Shown here: positions 26,683 to 36,044 of the stretch, one piece after another
Layout: the number at the start of each line of letters is the position of its first letter
How positions within the stretch are numbered: the stretch's first letter is position 1
Assembly: GCF_024171605.1 (NCBI RefSeq)
Contig: NZ_JALKAA010000001.1
Coordinates: 248,001 to 312,000 of the forward strand
Reading direction: 5' to 3'
Origin: Pontibacter sp. HSC-36F09
Lineage (GTDB): Bacteria; Bacteroidota; Bacteroidia; Cytophagales; Hymenobacteraceae
Length of the DNA: 64,000 nt
The notes under the pieces: model-generated
What the model saw: the letters and a program-made list of their open reading frames with translations, nothing else
The model's database searches: none
Told to the model about the DNA's origin: nothing
Made by a program: the position numbers and the translations under genes

Positions 26683-27504
26683 CTAGTGCATCCATACCTC
26701 TCTGGTTGTAAAGTCGATCGTGAACCTGGCCTGACTGATCAGACTGAAGTTGAGCACCCCGTCATAGAGTATGTTTTCGGCTGCCGCCTGGCTCACCAAT
26801 TTACGATTACCTAGCTGTAGAGCAATGGGGTTGAGTGCAATGCGCTGGGAGGTGGTGTCGTTCTGAAGCCCCCATTCGGCGGCCGTGTGGTGCGAGAGGA
26901 GCAGTTCGCTGATGTTGCCGGTGTCGAACAGGAACCAGTAAGAGTGCTTGCTGCGCGGGATTTCCAGAAAAACAGTGAGCTCGTTTCCGTCCAGCCCGCT
27001 GGCAAAGCGGCTCTTTAGCAGCGTGAATTTGCTGCGCTGCCTTTTGAGTGAGGCTGGAGTCTGCAGAGTCAGCTGATTGGCGGCTAAGTCAATGGTGAGC
27101 ACTTTGTCCCGAAAGGTTTTGAGTGAGAGCACCCCGTCTACCTTAGGAAGCTCCTTCGGCAAAATGCTCATGACGTCCCAAACACCCACCGTCGCAGCAG
27201 GAAAAGAGACGTTGTCTACCTGTAATGCAACAGAGTCCATTTTCTGATAGCTGAACTGCTCCCCTCTCATACGGTAGGCAATGCCACGGCCATATACCCC
27301 ACGACCCAGTTTCCTGGCCACCTCGGGCGAAATAAAGGTTTCGCCTCCGCCGGTGTCAAACAGGAAATTATACCTTTGCCCCTGTATGGTCACTTCTACC
27401 TGTTTCAATTCCCGGAAGTAGTCTTTTAGCGGAATCGTTTCCTGGGCGCTGGCTCCGGACACAAGAGTGAGACTCAGAAACAGGCTTAAGAGGAGTGTTT
27501 TCAT
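26683..27504 (-). CDS. Retropepsin-like aspartyl protease (secreted)
   Basis: 273 aa. Signal peptide (MKTLLLSLFLSLTLVSGASAQ) supports the ATG at 27504 over one 21 nt upstream. Two aspartyl-protease half-motifs are present: FLFDTGGGETFIS near residue 47 and FLFDTGNISELLLS near residue 180. Each carries a catalytic-type DTG, so the protein could form a single-chain pepsin-like site from two retropepsin lobes. Such proteins in Bacteroidota are periplasmic or surface exposed and of unknown substrate. Confidence 0.78.
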   Translation of the reverse strand: MKTLLLSLFLSLTLVSGASAQETIPLKDYFRELKQVEVTIQGQRYNFLFDTGGGETFISPEVARKLGRGVYGRGIAYRMRGEQFSYQKMDSVALQVDNVSFPAATVGVWDVMSILPKELPKVDGVLSLKTFRDKVLTIDLAANQLTLQTPASLKRQRSKFTLLKSRFASGLDGNELTVFLEIPRSKHSYWFLFDTGNISELLLSHHTAAEWGLQNDTTSQRIALNPIALQLGNRKLVSQAAAENILYDGVLNFSLISQARFTIDFTTREVWMH

Positions 27505-27563
27505 ACTTAACAAATGACTGACCATCTAAGCATGTACGTCAGCAACAGGTTTTGGCTGGGAAC

Positions 27564-28340
27564 TCATGTAACGGCGAGATTATCTGATTCTAGTACTTTA
27601 TTTAAACTGAAACACTTATAAATTTGGTATCCAAACTCCGCGACGTACTTTATTACCCTTTCTAATCTTTTATAATCTAACTCAACATGATAAGTTTTAT
27701 CGTCGATAACGGTATAGCTGAAAAGATGCTCAAAAACCGCAAAATGATAACTACTCTTCTTAATCTTTGATATCTTGACATTCGAACTAGAGTGAGTAAT
27801 AGCATGCCGAACCTCTGAAAGCACAGACCAAAACTGCTTAAACTTAATATTCTTATTATTCTTTCGTGAAGATTCTTGGAAACTTGTTCCACAAGCTTTT
27901 GTAATCCATTTGAAAAGCTGATCTCCGCCTGGCATCATTTCTCTTGCTATACTTTCTTCACACTTAATCATCTCCATAAAGGAAATATCATTCTTCAATT
28001 TGTAGTAGGCACAATCCTTTAAATATTTTTCTAGTGCTTCGAAAGCCTGAGCATAAGCTAAACAACACTCACTTGAAATGATTCTATTTATTTCAACACC
28101 ATAATTTTCCTTTAGGGTCGTCCTTGTAACTCCAGTGTGGAAATTGATCTCCCAACCATTGTCTGTAGGCTCTGTCCAATCACTAATTATAAGTGCAGAG
28201 CCCGAAATAAACTTTATGTCTTTATCAGTAATTAGTTCAGCATCCCTTTTAATAACCATGTTGATTCTCGACGCTGAATACCGTAGATCTAATATCCGAT
28301 TAAAGAATATGTCTAAGTAAGATTTGTAACTGCTCTCCAT
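27564..28340 (-). CDS. Orphan protein with a HEPN-like motif, AT-rich
   Basis: 258 aa, no family assigned. The middle and C-terminal parts are helical, with SEVRHAITHSSSN at about residues 175-187. The R-x4-H spacing there (RHAITH) is the signature of HEPN ribonuclease-fold proteins, which often act in toxin-antitoxin, abortive infection or RNA-processing systems. Codon use and base content are visibly richer in A/T than flanking genes, which suggests recent acquisition. No antitoxin-like or nucleotidyltransferase gene is adjacent. Activity is untested; the motif alone is weak evidence. Confidence 0.6.
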   Translation of the reverse strand: MESSYKSYLDIFFNRILDLRYSASRINMVIKRDAELITDKDIKFISGSALIISDWTEPTDNGWEINFHTGVTRTTLKENYGVEINRIISSECCLAYAQAFEALEKYLKDCAYYKLKNDISFMEMIKCEESIAREMMPGGDQLFKWITKACGTSFQESSRKNNKNIKFKQFWSVLSEVRHAITHSSSNVKISKIKKSSYHFAVFEHLFSYTVIDDKTYHVELDYKRLERVIKYVAEFGYQIYKCFSLNKVLESDNLAVT

Positions 28341-28376
28341 ATTGAGTTGGCTTTTTAATGCTGTTATTAATTGTGT

Positions 28377-29072
28377 TTACCTCATCAACTCCCCCACCGT
28401 CTCAATCCCCCGCTTTTTGGCCAGCGAGAGCAGCTTGAGCAATAGGAGAGCCGTAGCAAAGGCATCCCCGGAGGCGGTGTGGCGGTCGTCGGTGGGCAGG
28501 TTATACCTTTCGCAGAGGGCGTCTAAACTATATTCTCCCGTTTTCAAGGTATGGCTATCGCCATGGCGACGCTCCAGCCGGATAGCCAGGTGCGCCGTGT
28601 CGACGGAGCGGTTGCGGAGCTTGTCTTTTATACCTTGCCGCTTCAGCATCTGGTTGACCATAGCCACATCGAAGGCCACATGCTGCCCGACCATTATCGC
28701 GTTTCCAATAAAATCGACGAAACCCTCTACTGCTTCCCGCTCGGCTATACCTTGTTCCAGCTGCTTTGTTAACAACCCATGCACTTCGGCACTTTTGGTG
28801 GACGGCGCTCCCTCCTGCTGCACCAGGCATTCGAAAGTATCCGACACGAGCACCTGCAAGCCATGCACTTTTATGGCACCGATGGAAAGCACTTTGTCGG
28901 TGCGCTGGTCCAGGCCTGTAGTTTCGGTATCAAATACTACAAACTCTACCTTGGAAAGTGGGGTACTGCCCGGGAGCTGCTCTTTTAGCGCATCGCTATA
29001 CCTGAGCCAGAAAGCCGGGGCGTTCTGATCGATGGGTTTCAGTTGGTGTAAAAGCGCTTTCAGCCACTCCAT
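28377..29072 (-). CDS. DnaQ-like 3'-5' exonuclease
   Basis: 231 aa DEDDh exonuclease. Motif I is FDTETTG near residue 48, motif II is VGQHVAFDVAMVN near residue 133, and motif III is DDRHTASGDAFATALLL near residue 196. The active-site residues (Asp, Glu, Asp, His, Asp) all appear present. Its start overlaps the stop of the CNB-CBS-DUF294 gene by one base. In many bacteria this exonuclease-type gene travels with DUF294 and acetate-symporter genes; its role there is not known. Confidence 0.9.
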   Translation of the reverse strand: MEWLKALLHQLKPIDQNAPAFWLRYSDALKEQLPGSTPLSKVEFVVFDTETTGLDQRTDKVLSIGAIKVHGLQVLVSDTFECLVQQEGAPSTKSAEVHGLLTKQLEQGIAEREAVEGFVDFIGNAIMVGQHVAFDVAMVNQMLKRQGIKDKLRNRSVDTAHLAIRLERRHGDSHTLKTGEYSLDALCERYNLPTDDRHTASGDAFATALLLLKLLSLAKKRGIETVGELMR

Positions 29073-31009
29073 CAGCCGAGGTAGTTAAGTTGGAAGCGCA
29101 CCTGCAGGAGCTCCTGTATGTCGCTGATCGGCTTAAAAGTGCTGCGTAGCGTCTGTCGCTCGAGTTTGTTGAGTTGGTTAGGATTAAGGTAGCGCCCTGA
29201 ATTTTTGTTCCGGAGGCCGTTTAGCGCCCGGAAGCGCATCATAATTTCGTAGGCCATGGCCGCTTCAAGGTATAGCCCGGCATTCTGCGGCTCCAGCTCG
29301 GCCAATTTCTCGAAGCGTTTGAGCGTGTTATTCTCGCCGGCTATGCGGTTGTCCAGGGTAAGTACCCGGGCAGCATCCACGAGCGGCGTCATAGCGCGCA
29401 GCTTGATGTCGAACTTGTCTTTTTGCCCCCCTCCCCGCTCTACAATAAAATTGCGGAAAAAGCTCAGCGGCGGCGGACTCTGCAGCGCGTGTTTAGCCAG
29501 GAAAGGAAGAAAAATCCGCTCCTGCTGAATGTTGTTGTAGATGTAGTCTGTGAGCTGCCGGCTTAGACTAAAATCGCCGTACACGGGGCGGTAATCGTAA
29601 AAAATGGAGGTATGCATGAGCGCCTCCTCTGTCGGTTCGTGTATCCAGTTGTAGAAGTACTGTTTCCAGGTATGGAGCGGCTGGCACCACTTCGGATTAC
29701 TAGCCATCATATCAGCAGGGCACTTCTCAAAACCGCACTGCACCACAATATCGCGTACGATAGCCCCCAATTTCAGGAAGTAGGCCTGATGTTCTTTTTC
29801 CAATGCGGCATTCTTATCTTCGAACACCAAAGCATTGTCCTGATCGGTGCGGAGAAGCTGCTCTTCGCGCCCCTCGCTGCCTAACGACAGCCAACAGTAG
29901 TGCACCGGCGGCTCGCCCAATTCCTTTTCAGCATGCTGCAACGCCCGCACAATAATGGCGTCGTTTATCTCGGTGATGATGTTGGCAATAAACGAAATGC
30001 TCACCTCCTGCTCCAGGTACTTGAGTAAAAGCTCCTCGGCACGGTCGCGTATACCTGGCAGCGAAGCAATGTCGCGGGTCTGGCGGATTTCGGAGATCAG
30101 CACAGCCGGGTTATTGCCCTGCGCCAGCAACAAATCATGTTCAGTGAGTACGCCCATAGCGCTGGAATTCACGGTGCCGTCGGTGGTCACGCAGAGGTGT
30201 TTTACTTTGTGCCGGATCATGTTGATCAGCGCATCGGCCATCGGTGGATTGGGAACAGTAGTAATGACGGGTGCCGACATGATCATTTCTACCGGAGCAT
30301 CAATTGTAACGTGCCCGGCCACTACCTGACGGCGCAAATCCGTGTCGGTCAGAATACCCAGCGGTCGCTGCTCACCATCCACCACCATCATAAAGCTGGA
30401 ATCTTTATCGCTCATCATCTGAGCAGCCAACCGGATAGAAGTATCTGGAGCGCAGGCAATCAGGTTTTTGGTCGTATCAATTTTGAGGACATCCTCCAGA
30501 TGCAAAGGTATAGATGAAGGGGCAATGGTGCTTAGCCCCACCCGAGCCCGCTGCGCATCGCGTAAGGTTGGGTTTCGTACCGGCTGCCCCGCTGCAAAAC
30601 CCGCTGCAAAGTACAGCGCCACCCGCGGATTTTCTGTCAGCACAGGTTCGAACTCAGCGATAGGTATAGCGTATACCAGCGACTCTTCCGATGCGGTAGC
30701 GGTGGAGGAATAATTCATTTTGGCAATCAGCGCTCTCACCCCAAACACATCGCCCTCATCACAGACATCAAGGAGTTTCGGACTGCCATTCTCGGTGCTT
30801 TGTTCCAACCTGACGGAGCCCTGCCTTACGATGTAAAAGAAATTATGTGCCGTATCGCCCTGCGCAAACAAAACCTGTTCCGGCTCCAGGTATAGCACCC
30901 GCACCTGCCTGGCCAAAGCCCGCAGTTTCTCCGGGTCAATCAGGTTGAAGGGCGGGTAGTTATTCAGAAATTCGTAAACGCGTTCCTGTATGACGTTGGA
31001 GGGCTTCAT
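29072..31009 (-). CDS. CNB-CBS-DUF294 putative nucleotidyltransferase
   Basis: 645 aa, four modules: a cyclic-nucleotide-binding-like domain (about 15-130), a CBS pair (about 180-300), DUF294 with a nucleotidyltransferase-like motif SLGSEGREEQLLRTDQDNAL (near 380), and the C-terminal DUF294_C helical domain (about 480-640). The G-S-E-G-R-x-E-Q...D-x-D pattern matches the polymerase-beta-like nucleotidyltransferases. Adenylate or cyclic-nucleotide sensing is possible. In many bacteria this gene lies beside acetate symporters and acs, as here. It may post-translationally control acetate uptake, but that is inference. Confidence 0.9.
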   Translation of the reverse strand: MKPSNVIQERVYEFLNNYPPFNLIDPEKLRALARQVRVLYLEPEQVLFAQGDTAHNFFYIVRQGSVRLEQSTENGSPKLLDVCDEGDVFGVRALIAKMNYSSTATASEESLVYAIPIAEFEPVLTENPRVALYFAAGFAAGQPVRNPTLRDAQRARVGLSTIAPSSIPLHLEDVLKIDTTKNLIACAPDTSIRLAAQMMSDKDSSFMMVVDGEQRPLGILTDTDLRRQVVAGHVTIDAPVEMIMSAPVITTVPNPPMADALINMIRHKVKHLCVTTDGTVNSSAMGVLTEHDLLLAQGNNPAVLISEIRQTRDIASLPGIRDRAEELLLKYLEQEVSISFIANIITEINDAIIVRALQHAEKELGEPPVHYCWLSLGSEGREEQLLRTDQDNALVFEDKNAALEKEHQAYFLKLGAIVRDIVVQCGFEKCPADMMASNPKWCQPLHTWKQYFYNWIHEPTEEALMHTSIFYDYRPVYGDFSLSRQLTDYIYNNIQQERIFLPFLAKHALQSPPPLSFFRNFIVERGGGQKDKFDIKLRAMTPLVDAARVLTLDNRIAGENNTLKRFEKLAELEPQNAGLYLEAAMAYEIMMRFRALNGLRNKNSGRYLNPNQLNKLERQTLRSTFKPISDIQELLQVRFQLNYLG

Positions 31010-31245
31010 AGCGCAGTGTTATACCTGTTGAAGGTACGGTTTTGGAGACAGGATTGCAAGAGTTGTCTGAATCAGGATTTACAGGTTTAAAATGGATTTG
31101 TAGGATTATCTCAAACGATTAAACACACCCCTATTATCCCAGCCTTCCCCTTTTGTCGAGGGCCCCTACCCCCAAAACAGAGGAATGAGTTAGCCGCTGC
31201 CATCACACAGGTATAGACTTCGTAGTTGCGGTTTTGTGTGCACGC

Positions 31246-31535
31246 TTAACATCCCCCTGCCCCTTCAAAGGAGGACTTTCCTGCCGTTGCGGGTTAATAA
31301 GTAAAAGGCGTTGTAGTTCCTGTCACATAGCCTAGGCAGGTATAGCAAGAGTAACTTGCCCCTAAAGCAATGCAACAGATCACATCAGCCAAGTGCAACT
31401 TTACGACACTCCACTGTTCGAGCGGTCAGCGAGTTTGGAGGGTCTTGATTTTTTTGCTAACTTTTTTTATCAAGAAAAAAAGTAAGGCCCGCCCGGCCAG
31501 GGCAAGCTATAGAACAATACAGCTCGCTATACCTG
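31246..31535 (+). repeat. Dispersed repeat, copy A
   Basis: It matches the reverse complement of 42747-43024 along its length with small gaps. Strongest blocks: TTAACATCCCCCTGCCC at the start, CACTCCACTGTTCGAGCG through GAGTTTGGAGGGTCTTGATT at about 31407-31450, and the A-rich AAGAAAAAAAGT segment. In one frame both copies read ERSASLEGLDFFA. No terminal inverted repeats or transposase are visible. Confidence 0.8.
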
Positions 31536-31662
31536 ATAAACCTACGCTACACAGCAAAAATCTATACCTGGGCCGGAGGCCCCTCTATAACAGACACGAG
31601 CGAGGACGTTCGCACTAGAAGCGACCACTATACCTGTTATCACCAAACCCGCCTGAAATGCA

Positions 31663-31692
31663 AAAGTCCTGCAACAGACGCCGCAGGACTTT
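31663..31692 (-). terminator. Terminator of the acetate-locus transcript
   Basis: Arms 31663-31672 and 31683-31692 (AAAGTCCTGC and its complement) form a perfect 10-bp stem around a 10-base loop, followed leftward by TTTTGC. It lies 33 nt past the acs stop. Confidence 0.75.
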
Positions 31693-31725
31693 ACGCATTC
31701 AACTAAACTTATCAACTAAAAACTC

Positions 31726-33624
31726 TTATAAAGCACCTGCTTTAATCTCATCCACTACATCCGGATCAAGCAAGGTAGAAGTATCACCCAAATTTGACGT
31801 ATCGCCTTCCGCTACTTTGCGCAGAATGCGGCGCATGATTTTGCCGGAGCGGGTTTTGGGCAGTCCGCTTACAATCTGGATCTTGTCCGGTTTGGCGATC
31901 TTGCCGATTTTCTCCACGACCGTTTCAATGATCTCGGCTCGCAGGTAATCTTCACGCTCCGGTATTTCTTTGCAGATAACGAACGCATAAATGCCTTGCC
32001 CTTTCACGTCGTGCGGGTAGCCCACCACCGCAGATTCTACCACGTGGTCGTTATGGTTGATGGCATCTTCAATTTCGGCAGTTCCGAAGCGGTGACCGGA
32101 TACGTTAATCACATCGTCTACACGACCGATGATGCGGTACAGTCCGTCTTTGTCGCGCTTGGCCCCGTCGCCCGTAAAGTACAGGCCTTTGTAGGTGGAG
32201 AAGTAACTCAGGCGGGCACGCTCGTGGTCGCCATAGGTAGTCCGGATGATGCCTGGCCACGGAAATTTCATGCAGAGGTAGCCCTCCACTTCGTTGTCCG
32301 TGATTTCCTTGCCCTCTGCATCCACCAGAATCGGCTGTATACCTGGCAGTGGGTAAGCTGCGTGGGCGGGCTTGATAGGCGTCACGTTGGCCAGAGAAGA
32401 GATCATGATGCCGCCGGTCTCGGTTTGCCACCACGTATCCACCAGCGGGCAGCGTTCCTTGCCGACGTGGGTATGGTACCAGTGCCAGGCCTCTTCGTTT
32501 ATCGGTTCGCCCACCGATCCCAGCACTTTGAGTGAGTCGAGGCTGTAGGAAAGCACATCATCTATATCGCCACCCATCAAAGAGCGAATGGCAGTTGGCG
32601 CGGTGTAGAAAATATTGACGCCGAACTTATCGACCACCTGCCAGAAACGGCCCATATCCGGGAAGGTCGGCACGCCTTCGAACATCAGCGAAGTTGAGCC
32701 CAACAAAAGCGGACCGTAAAGCAGATAAGTATGGCCGGTGATCCAGCCGATGTCGGCAGTACACCAGTAAATATCGTTTTCCTGTACCTGGAACACGTTG
32801 CTGAAGCTATACTGGGCATATACCATGTAGCCGCCGCAGGTATGTACCACCCCTTTCGGTTTGCCCGTGGAGCCGGATGTATAGAGGATGAAGAGCATGT
32901 CTTCAGCGTCCATTTCTTCAGCAGGGCAGTCTTTGCTCACTCCCTGTACTTCGTCGTGGTACCACACATCGCGGCCTTCCACCATATTCACAGCCCAGCC
33001 CAAACGCTCCACTACAATCACTTTCTGCACCGATTCGCAGCGTTCCAGGGCCTCGTCTACCACACGCTTCACCGGAATCTGCTTCGCGCCGCGGTTCAGG
33101 CCATCAGAAGTGAGCACCATGCTGCACTGCGCGTCGTTGATGCGGTCGGCCATGGCTACAGCCGAGAAACCGGCAAATACCACCGAATGGACGGCCCCTA
33201 TACGGGCGCAGGCCAAAACAGCGAAAGCCAGTTCCGGAATCATCGGCATGTAGATACAGATGCGGTCACCTTTTTTAGCGCCGTTTTTCTTGAGCACGTT
33301 GGCAAACTGGCATACCTTCTCATGCAGTTCGCGGTAGGTATAGCGGATAAATCTTTCTTTCGGGTCGTTGGGTTCCCAGATCAGGGCGAGCTTGTTGCCG
33401 CGGGTTTTCAGGTGACGGTCGAGGCAGTTTTCTGTTATGTTCAGCCGGCCGCCCTTAAACCACTTTATGTTCGGCTCCTCGAAGTTCCATTCCAGGGTGG
33501 TGTTCCATTTCTTGCGCCACGTAAATGTGCTCGCTATATCGGACCAGAACCCTTCCGGGTCTTCCACACTGCGCTTATAGGCTTCTTCGTATTCCTGATA
33601 AGTCTTGATTTGAATGTTAGGCAT
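31726..33624 (-). CDS. acs: Acetyl-CoA synthetase (AMP-forming)
   Basis: 632 aa ANL-superfamily ligase. It makes acetyl-CoA from acetate, ATP and CoA through acetyl-AMP. Motifs: the N-terminal PEGFWSDIA, P-loop YTSGSTGKPKGVVHT near residue 251, the WWQTETGG acyl-pocket region near 400, YFTGDGAKRDKDG near 490 and the acetylatable-lysine site TRSGKIMRR near 595. The pattern is that of true Acs. It is the last gene of a leftward run (from the porin at 42.5 kb) and ends at a hairpin. The spacing to the upstream PrpE-like gene is 87 nt and includes a dispersed 29-bp palindrome-rich repeat. Confidence 0.95.
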   Translation of the reverse strand: MPNIQIKTYQEYEEAYKRSVEDPEGFWSDIASTFTWRKKWNTTLEWNFEEPNIKWFKGGRLNITENCLDRHLKTRGNKLALIWEPNDPKERFIRYTYRELHEKVCQFANVLKKNGAKKGDRICIYMPMIPELAFAVLACARIGAVHSVVFAGFSAVAMADRINDAQCSMVLTSDGLNRGAKQIPVKRVVDEALERCESVQKVIVVERLGWAVNMVEGRDVWYHDEVQGVSKDCPAEEMDAEDMLFILYTSGSTGKPKGVVHTCGGYMVYAQYSFSNVFQVQENDIYWCTADIGWITGHTYLLYGPLLLGSTSLMFEGVPTFPDMGRFWQVVDKFGVNIFYTAPTAIRSLMGGDIDDVLSYSLDSLKVLGSVGEPINEEAWHWYHTHVGKERCPLVDTWWQTETGGIMISSLANVTPIKPAHAAYPLPGIQPILVDAEGKEITDNEVEGYLCMKFPWPGIIRTTYGDHERARLSYFSTYKGLYFTGDGAKRDKDGLYRIIGRVDDVINVSGHRFGTAEIEDAINHNDHVVESAVVGYPHDVKGQGIYAFVICKEIPEREDYLRAEIIETVVEKIGKIAKPDKIQIVSGLPKTRSGKIMRRILRKVAEGDTSNLGDTSTLLDPDVVDEIKAGAL

Positions 33625-33676
33625 GATATCGGTTAGTTATTGGTATTTAAGGTTTATTCAATCAGTGAAGGTGCAC

Positions 33677-33705
33677 GATTCGGATAGGTCGAGACCTGTC
33701 CCTAC
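33677..33705. repeat. 29-bp dispersed repeat, copy 1
   Basis: It matches 26 of 29 bases with 44795-44823 (GATTCGGAYAGGTCGMGACC, then TGYCCCTAC). It contains the near-palindrome AGGTCGaGACCT. It lies between acs and the PrpE-like gene. Confidence 0.75.
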
Positions 33706-33711
33706 AGGAAC

Positions 33712-35637
33712 TTACTCCAAAAAAGCATTCCCTATTTTCCGCTCCTTCAGGTCATCGTGTATCTCCGTTAAAATAGCCGGATCGTCGATGGTAGAAGGTA
33801 TAGCGTAGTGCACACCGTCGGCAATGTTTCGTAGTATTTTGCGAAGAATCTTGCCGGAGCGGGTTTTGGGCAGGCGATTCACAATGAGCGCGCTGCGGAA
33901 GTAAGCCACGGCTCCGATTTTCTCCCGAATCAGAGCAATTAGTTCCTGCTCTAACTGCTGCTCGCTGATGTTTTGGCCGTCTTTGAGCACCACCAGCCCA
34001 ACCGGGCGTTGGCCGCGCAGATCGTCGGCTATACCTACCACGGCGCATTCGGCAACGGCAGGGTGTGAGGCTACCATCTCTTCCATCTCTCCGGTTGAGA
34101 GGCGGTGACCCGACACATTGATGACGTCATCAATGCGGCCCATGATATAAATATAGCCATCTTCATCCATATAGCCCCCATCTCCGGTCATGTAATAACC
34201 TGGGAAACGATCGAGATAAGACTTGTAGAAGCGGTCGTTGTCTTCCCAAAGCGTTGGCAGACAGCCGGGAGGCAAAGGCAGCTTCACGGCCACGTAACCT
34301 TCCTGCGCAGGTATAAGCTCCTGCCCTTCCTCGCCCAGAATCTCCACTTTATACCCACACACCGGCAAGCCTGCTGCTCCTGCTCTGGCTGGTTTCAGAC
34401 CATAACCTACCATGTTCGCCACCATCGGCCAACCCGATTCGGTTTGCCACCAGTGGTCGATGACAGGTATACGCAACAGGTCTTTTGCCCAATAGTAGGT
34501 GGCCGGGTCGCAGCGCTCGCCAGCCAAAAACAGGTACTTGAGCGAAGGCAGGTCATACTTGATTTTCTCTATCCCGTCCGGGTCTTCTTTTTTGATGGCA
34601 CGGATAGCGGTTGGGGCGGTGAAGAGCACTTTTACGTCGTGCTGCATGATAACGCGCCAGAAAGTACCGGCATCCGGAGTGCGCACCGGTTTGCCTTCGA
34701 AGAGCACCGTGGTGCAGCCATGAATCAGCGGGGCGTATACCAGGTATGAGTGCCCCACAGCCCAACCCACATCCGAAGCAGCCCAGAACACATCGCCGGG
34801 CTCCACGCCATAAACGGCTTTCATACTGAACTTGAGCGCCACGGCATGGCCGCCATTATCGCGGATGATGCCTTTTGGTTTGCCGGTGGTGCCGGAGGTA
34901 TAGAGTACATAGAGCGGGTCGTGCGCATCAACCGGAACCGGGTCGGCTGGCTGGGCTTTCTGCAACACGTCCATGTAGTCGAGGTCGCGGCCGGGCTGCA
35001 TGTCGGCTTCCACGTAAGGGCGCTGCAAAATGATGGCATGCTCGGGCTTGTGTTTGCTATCGTTCAGGGCTTTGTCCAGGAGCGGCTTGTAGGGGATGTG
35101 CTTGTCGAACTCAATACCACAGGAAGCGGAGACAACCACCTTCGGGCGGGCATCGTCGATGCGCACCGTGAGCTCATGCGGCGCAAAACCACCGAACACT
35201 ACCGAGTGAATAGCACCTAACCTTGCGCAGGCCAGCATAGCAACTACGGCTTCAGGTATAACCGGCATGTAAATCACCACAGTATCGCCTTTCTCCACAC
35301 CCAAACCACGCAGCGCACCGGCAAAGCGGGCCACCATGTCGAGGAACTCGCGGTAGCTGTACTTGCGAATAGTGTTGGTCACGGGCGAGTCATAAATCAG
35401 GGCGGTCTGGTCGGCGCGGCCGTTCTCTACGTGGTAGTCCAGGGCCAGGTACGATGTATTGAGCTTGCCGCCCGCGAACCAGCGGTAGAAGCCGTTTTCG
35501 TCGGTGGTCAGGATTTGCTTTGGCTCTTCGAACCAGGCAATTTGCTGTGCCTGTTCGCCCCAAAATCCTTCAGGGTCCTGTATGCTTCTTTCGTAGGCCT
35601 CGGCATACGAGCTGTTGGTTTGGGTTACTGTATCCAT
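33712..35637 (-). CDS. Propionyl-CoA synthetase-like acyl-CoA ligase
   Basis: 641 aa ANL ligase, paralogous to the acs at 31726. The P-loop is YTSGTTGKPKGIIRDNGGH near residue 260, the acyl-pocket region is DHWWQTESGWPM near residue 420, and the lysine site is TRSGKILRK near 590. The IRDNGGH and SGWPM features fit the PrpE/ACSS3 group, which activates propionate better than acetate. It sits between acs and the response regulator in the same leftward cluster. The exact chain-length preference is not provable from sequence. Confidence 0.88.
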   Translation of the reverse strand: MDTVTQTNSSYAEAYERSIQDPEGFWGEQAQQIAWFEEPKQILTTDENGFYRWFAGGKLNTSYLALDYHVENGRADQTALIYDSPVTNTIRKYSYREFLDMVARFAGALRGLGVEKGDTVVIYMPVIPEAVVAMLACARLGAIHSVVFGGFAPHELTVRIDDARPKVVVSASCGIEFDKHIPYKPLLDKALNDSKHKPEHAIILQRPYVEADMQPGRDLDYMDVLQKAQPADPVPVDAHDPLYVLYTSGTTGKPKGIIRDNGGHAVALKFSMKAVYGVEPGDVFWAASDVGWAVGHSYLVYAPLIHGCTTVLFEGKPVRTPDAGTFWRVIMQHDVKVLFTAPTAIRAIKKEDPDGIEKIKYDLPSLKYLFLAGERCDPATYYWAKDLLRIPVIDHWWQTESGWPMVANMVGYGLKPARAGAAGLPVCGYKVEILGEEGQELIPAQEGYVAVKLPLPPGCLPTLWEDNDRFYKSYLDRFPGYYMTGDGGYMDEDGYIYIMGRIDDVINVSGHRLSTGEMEEMVASHPAVAECAVVGIADDLRGQRPVGLVVLKDGQNISEQQLEQELIALIREKIGAVAYFRSALIVNRLPKTRSGKILRKILRNIADGVHYAIPSTIDDPAILTEIHDDLKERKIGNAFLE

Positions 35638-35659
35638 ATCTCCAATTCTTTTGTTACGA

Positions 35660-36040
35660 TTAACTTTTTGTCAGTTCCTTGATTTTCTCTATCAGGAAGC
35701 GGGTTGAAAAGGGCTTAGGAATGTACAGATCTGCCCCTACGTCATAGCCTTTTTTGATGTCGGCGTCCTTGGTCTTGGCGCTCATAAAAATCACCTTGGC
35801 CCCGTCCATTACTTCGCTCTGGCGTATGTGCCGGCATACCTCGTAGCCGTCCACGTCGGGCATCATAATGTCGAGCAACACCACGTCGGGCCGCTCCTTG
35901 TCCACGCTCTCCATGGCCTCGGTGCCGTTGCGGGCAATGTATACCTGATAGCCATTCTTGCGCATCAAAAACTCCAGCGGCATCAGTATACTCGGTTCAT
36001 CATCCACGACCAACACCTTCAATTTCTCTTTGGTACTCAT
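35660..36040 (-). CDS. Receiver-only response regulator of the acetate locus
   Basis: 126 aa CheY-like receiver. Acidic residues VVDDE at the N-terminus, phospho-Asp in VVLLDIMMPDVDG, and the Lys of YIPKPFS are intact. An open frame extends 24 nt upstream into the kinase gene, but MSTKEKLK at 36040, 4 nt past the kinase stop, is the better start. It is the likely target of the symporter-kinase. CrbR, the regulator in the Vibrio/Pseudomonas CrbSR system, has a C-terminal LuxR-type HTH; this one has no output domain. Confidence 0.92.
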   Translation of the reverse strand: MSTKEKLKVLVVDDEPSILMPLEFLMRKNGYQVYIARNGTEAMESVDKERPDVVLLDIMMPDVDGYEVCRHIRQSEVMDGAKVIFMSAKTKDADIKKGYDVGADLYIPKPFSTRFLIEKIKELTKS

Positions 36041-36044
36041 AGTT

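Larger units (their letters stand above)
31010..31725. other. Intergenic region carrying dispersed repeat copy A
   Basis: 716 bp with no reliable gene. It contains the 290-bp dispersed repeat (31246-31535), several GGTATA words (31209, 31338, 31528, 31572, 31629 areas) and the acs terminator (31663-31692). An 82-codon frame at 31370-31618 runs through the repeat and is not considered a gene. Confidence 0.7.

Noticed and set aside
31370..31618. 82-codon rightward ORF, and 42683-42937 leftward ORF of 84 codons
   Set aside because: Both run through the dispersed repeat; their frames do not agree along the full length and no gene context supports them.
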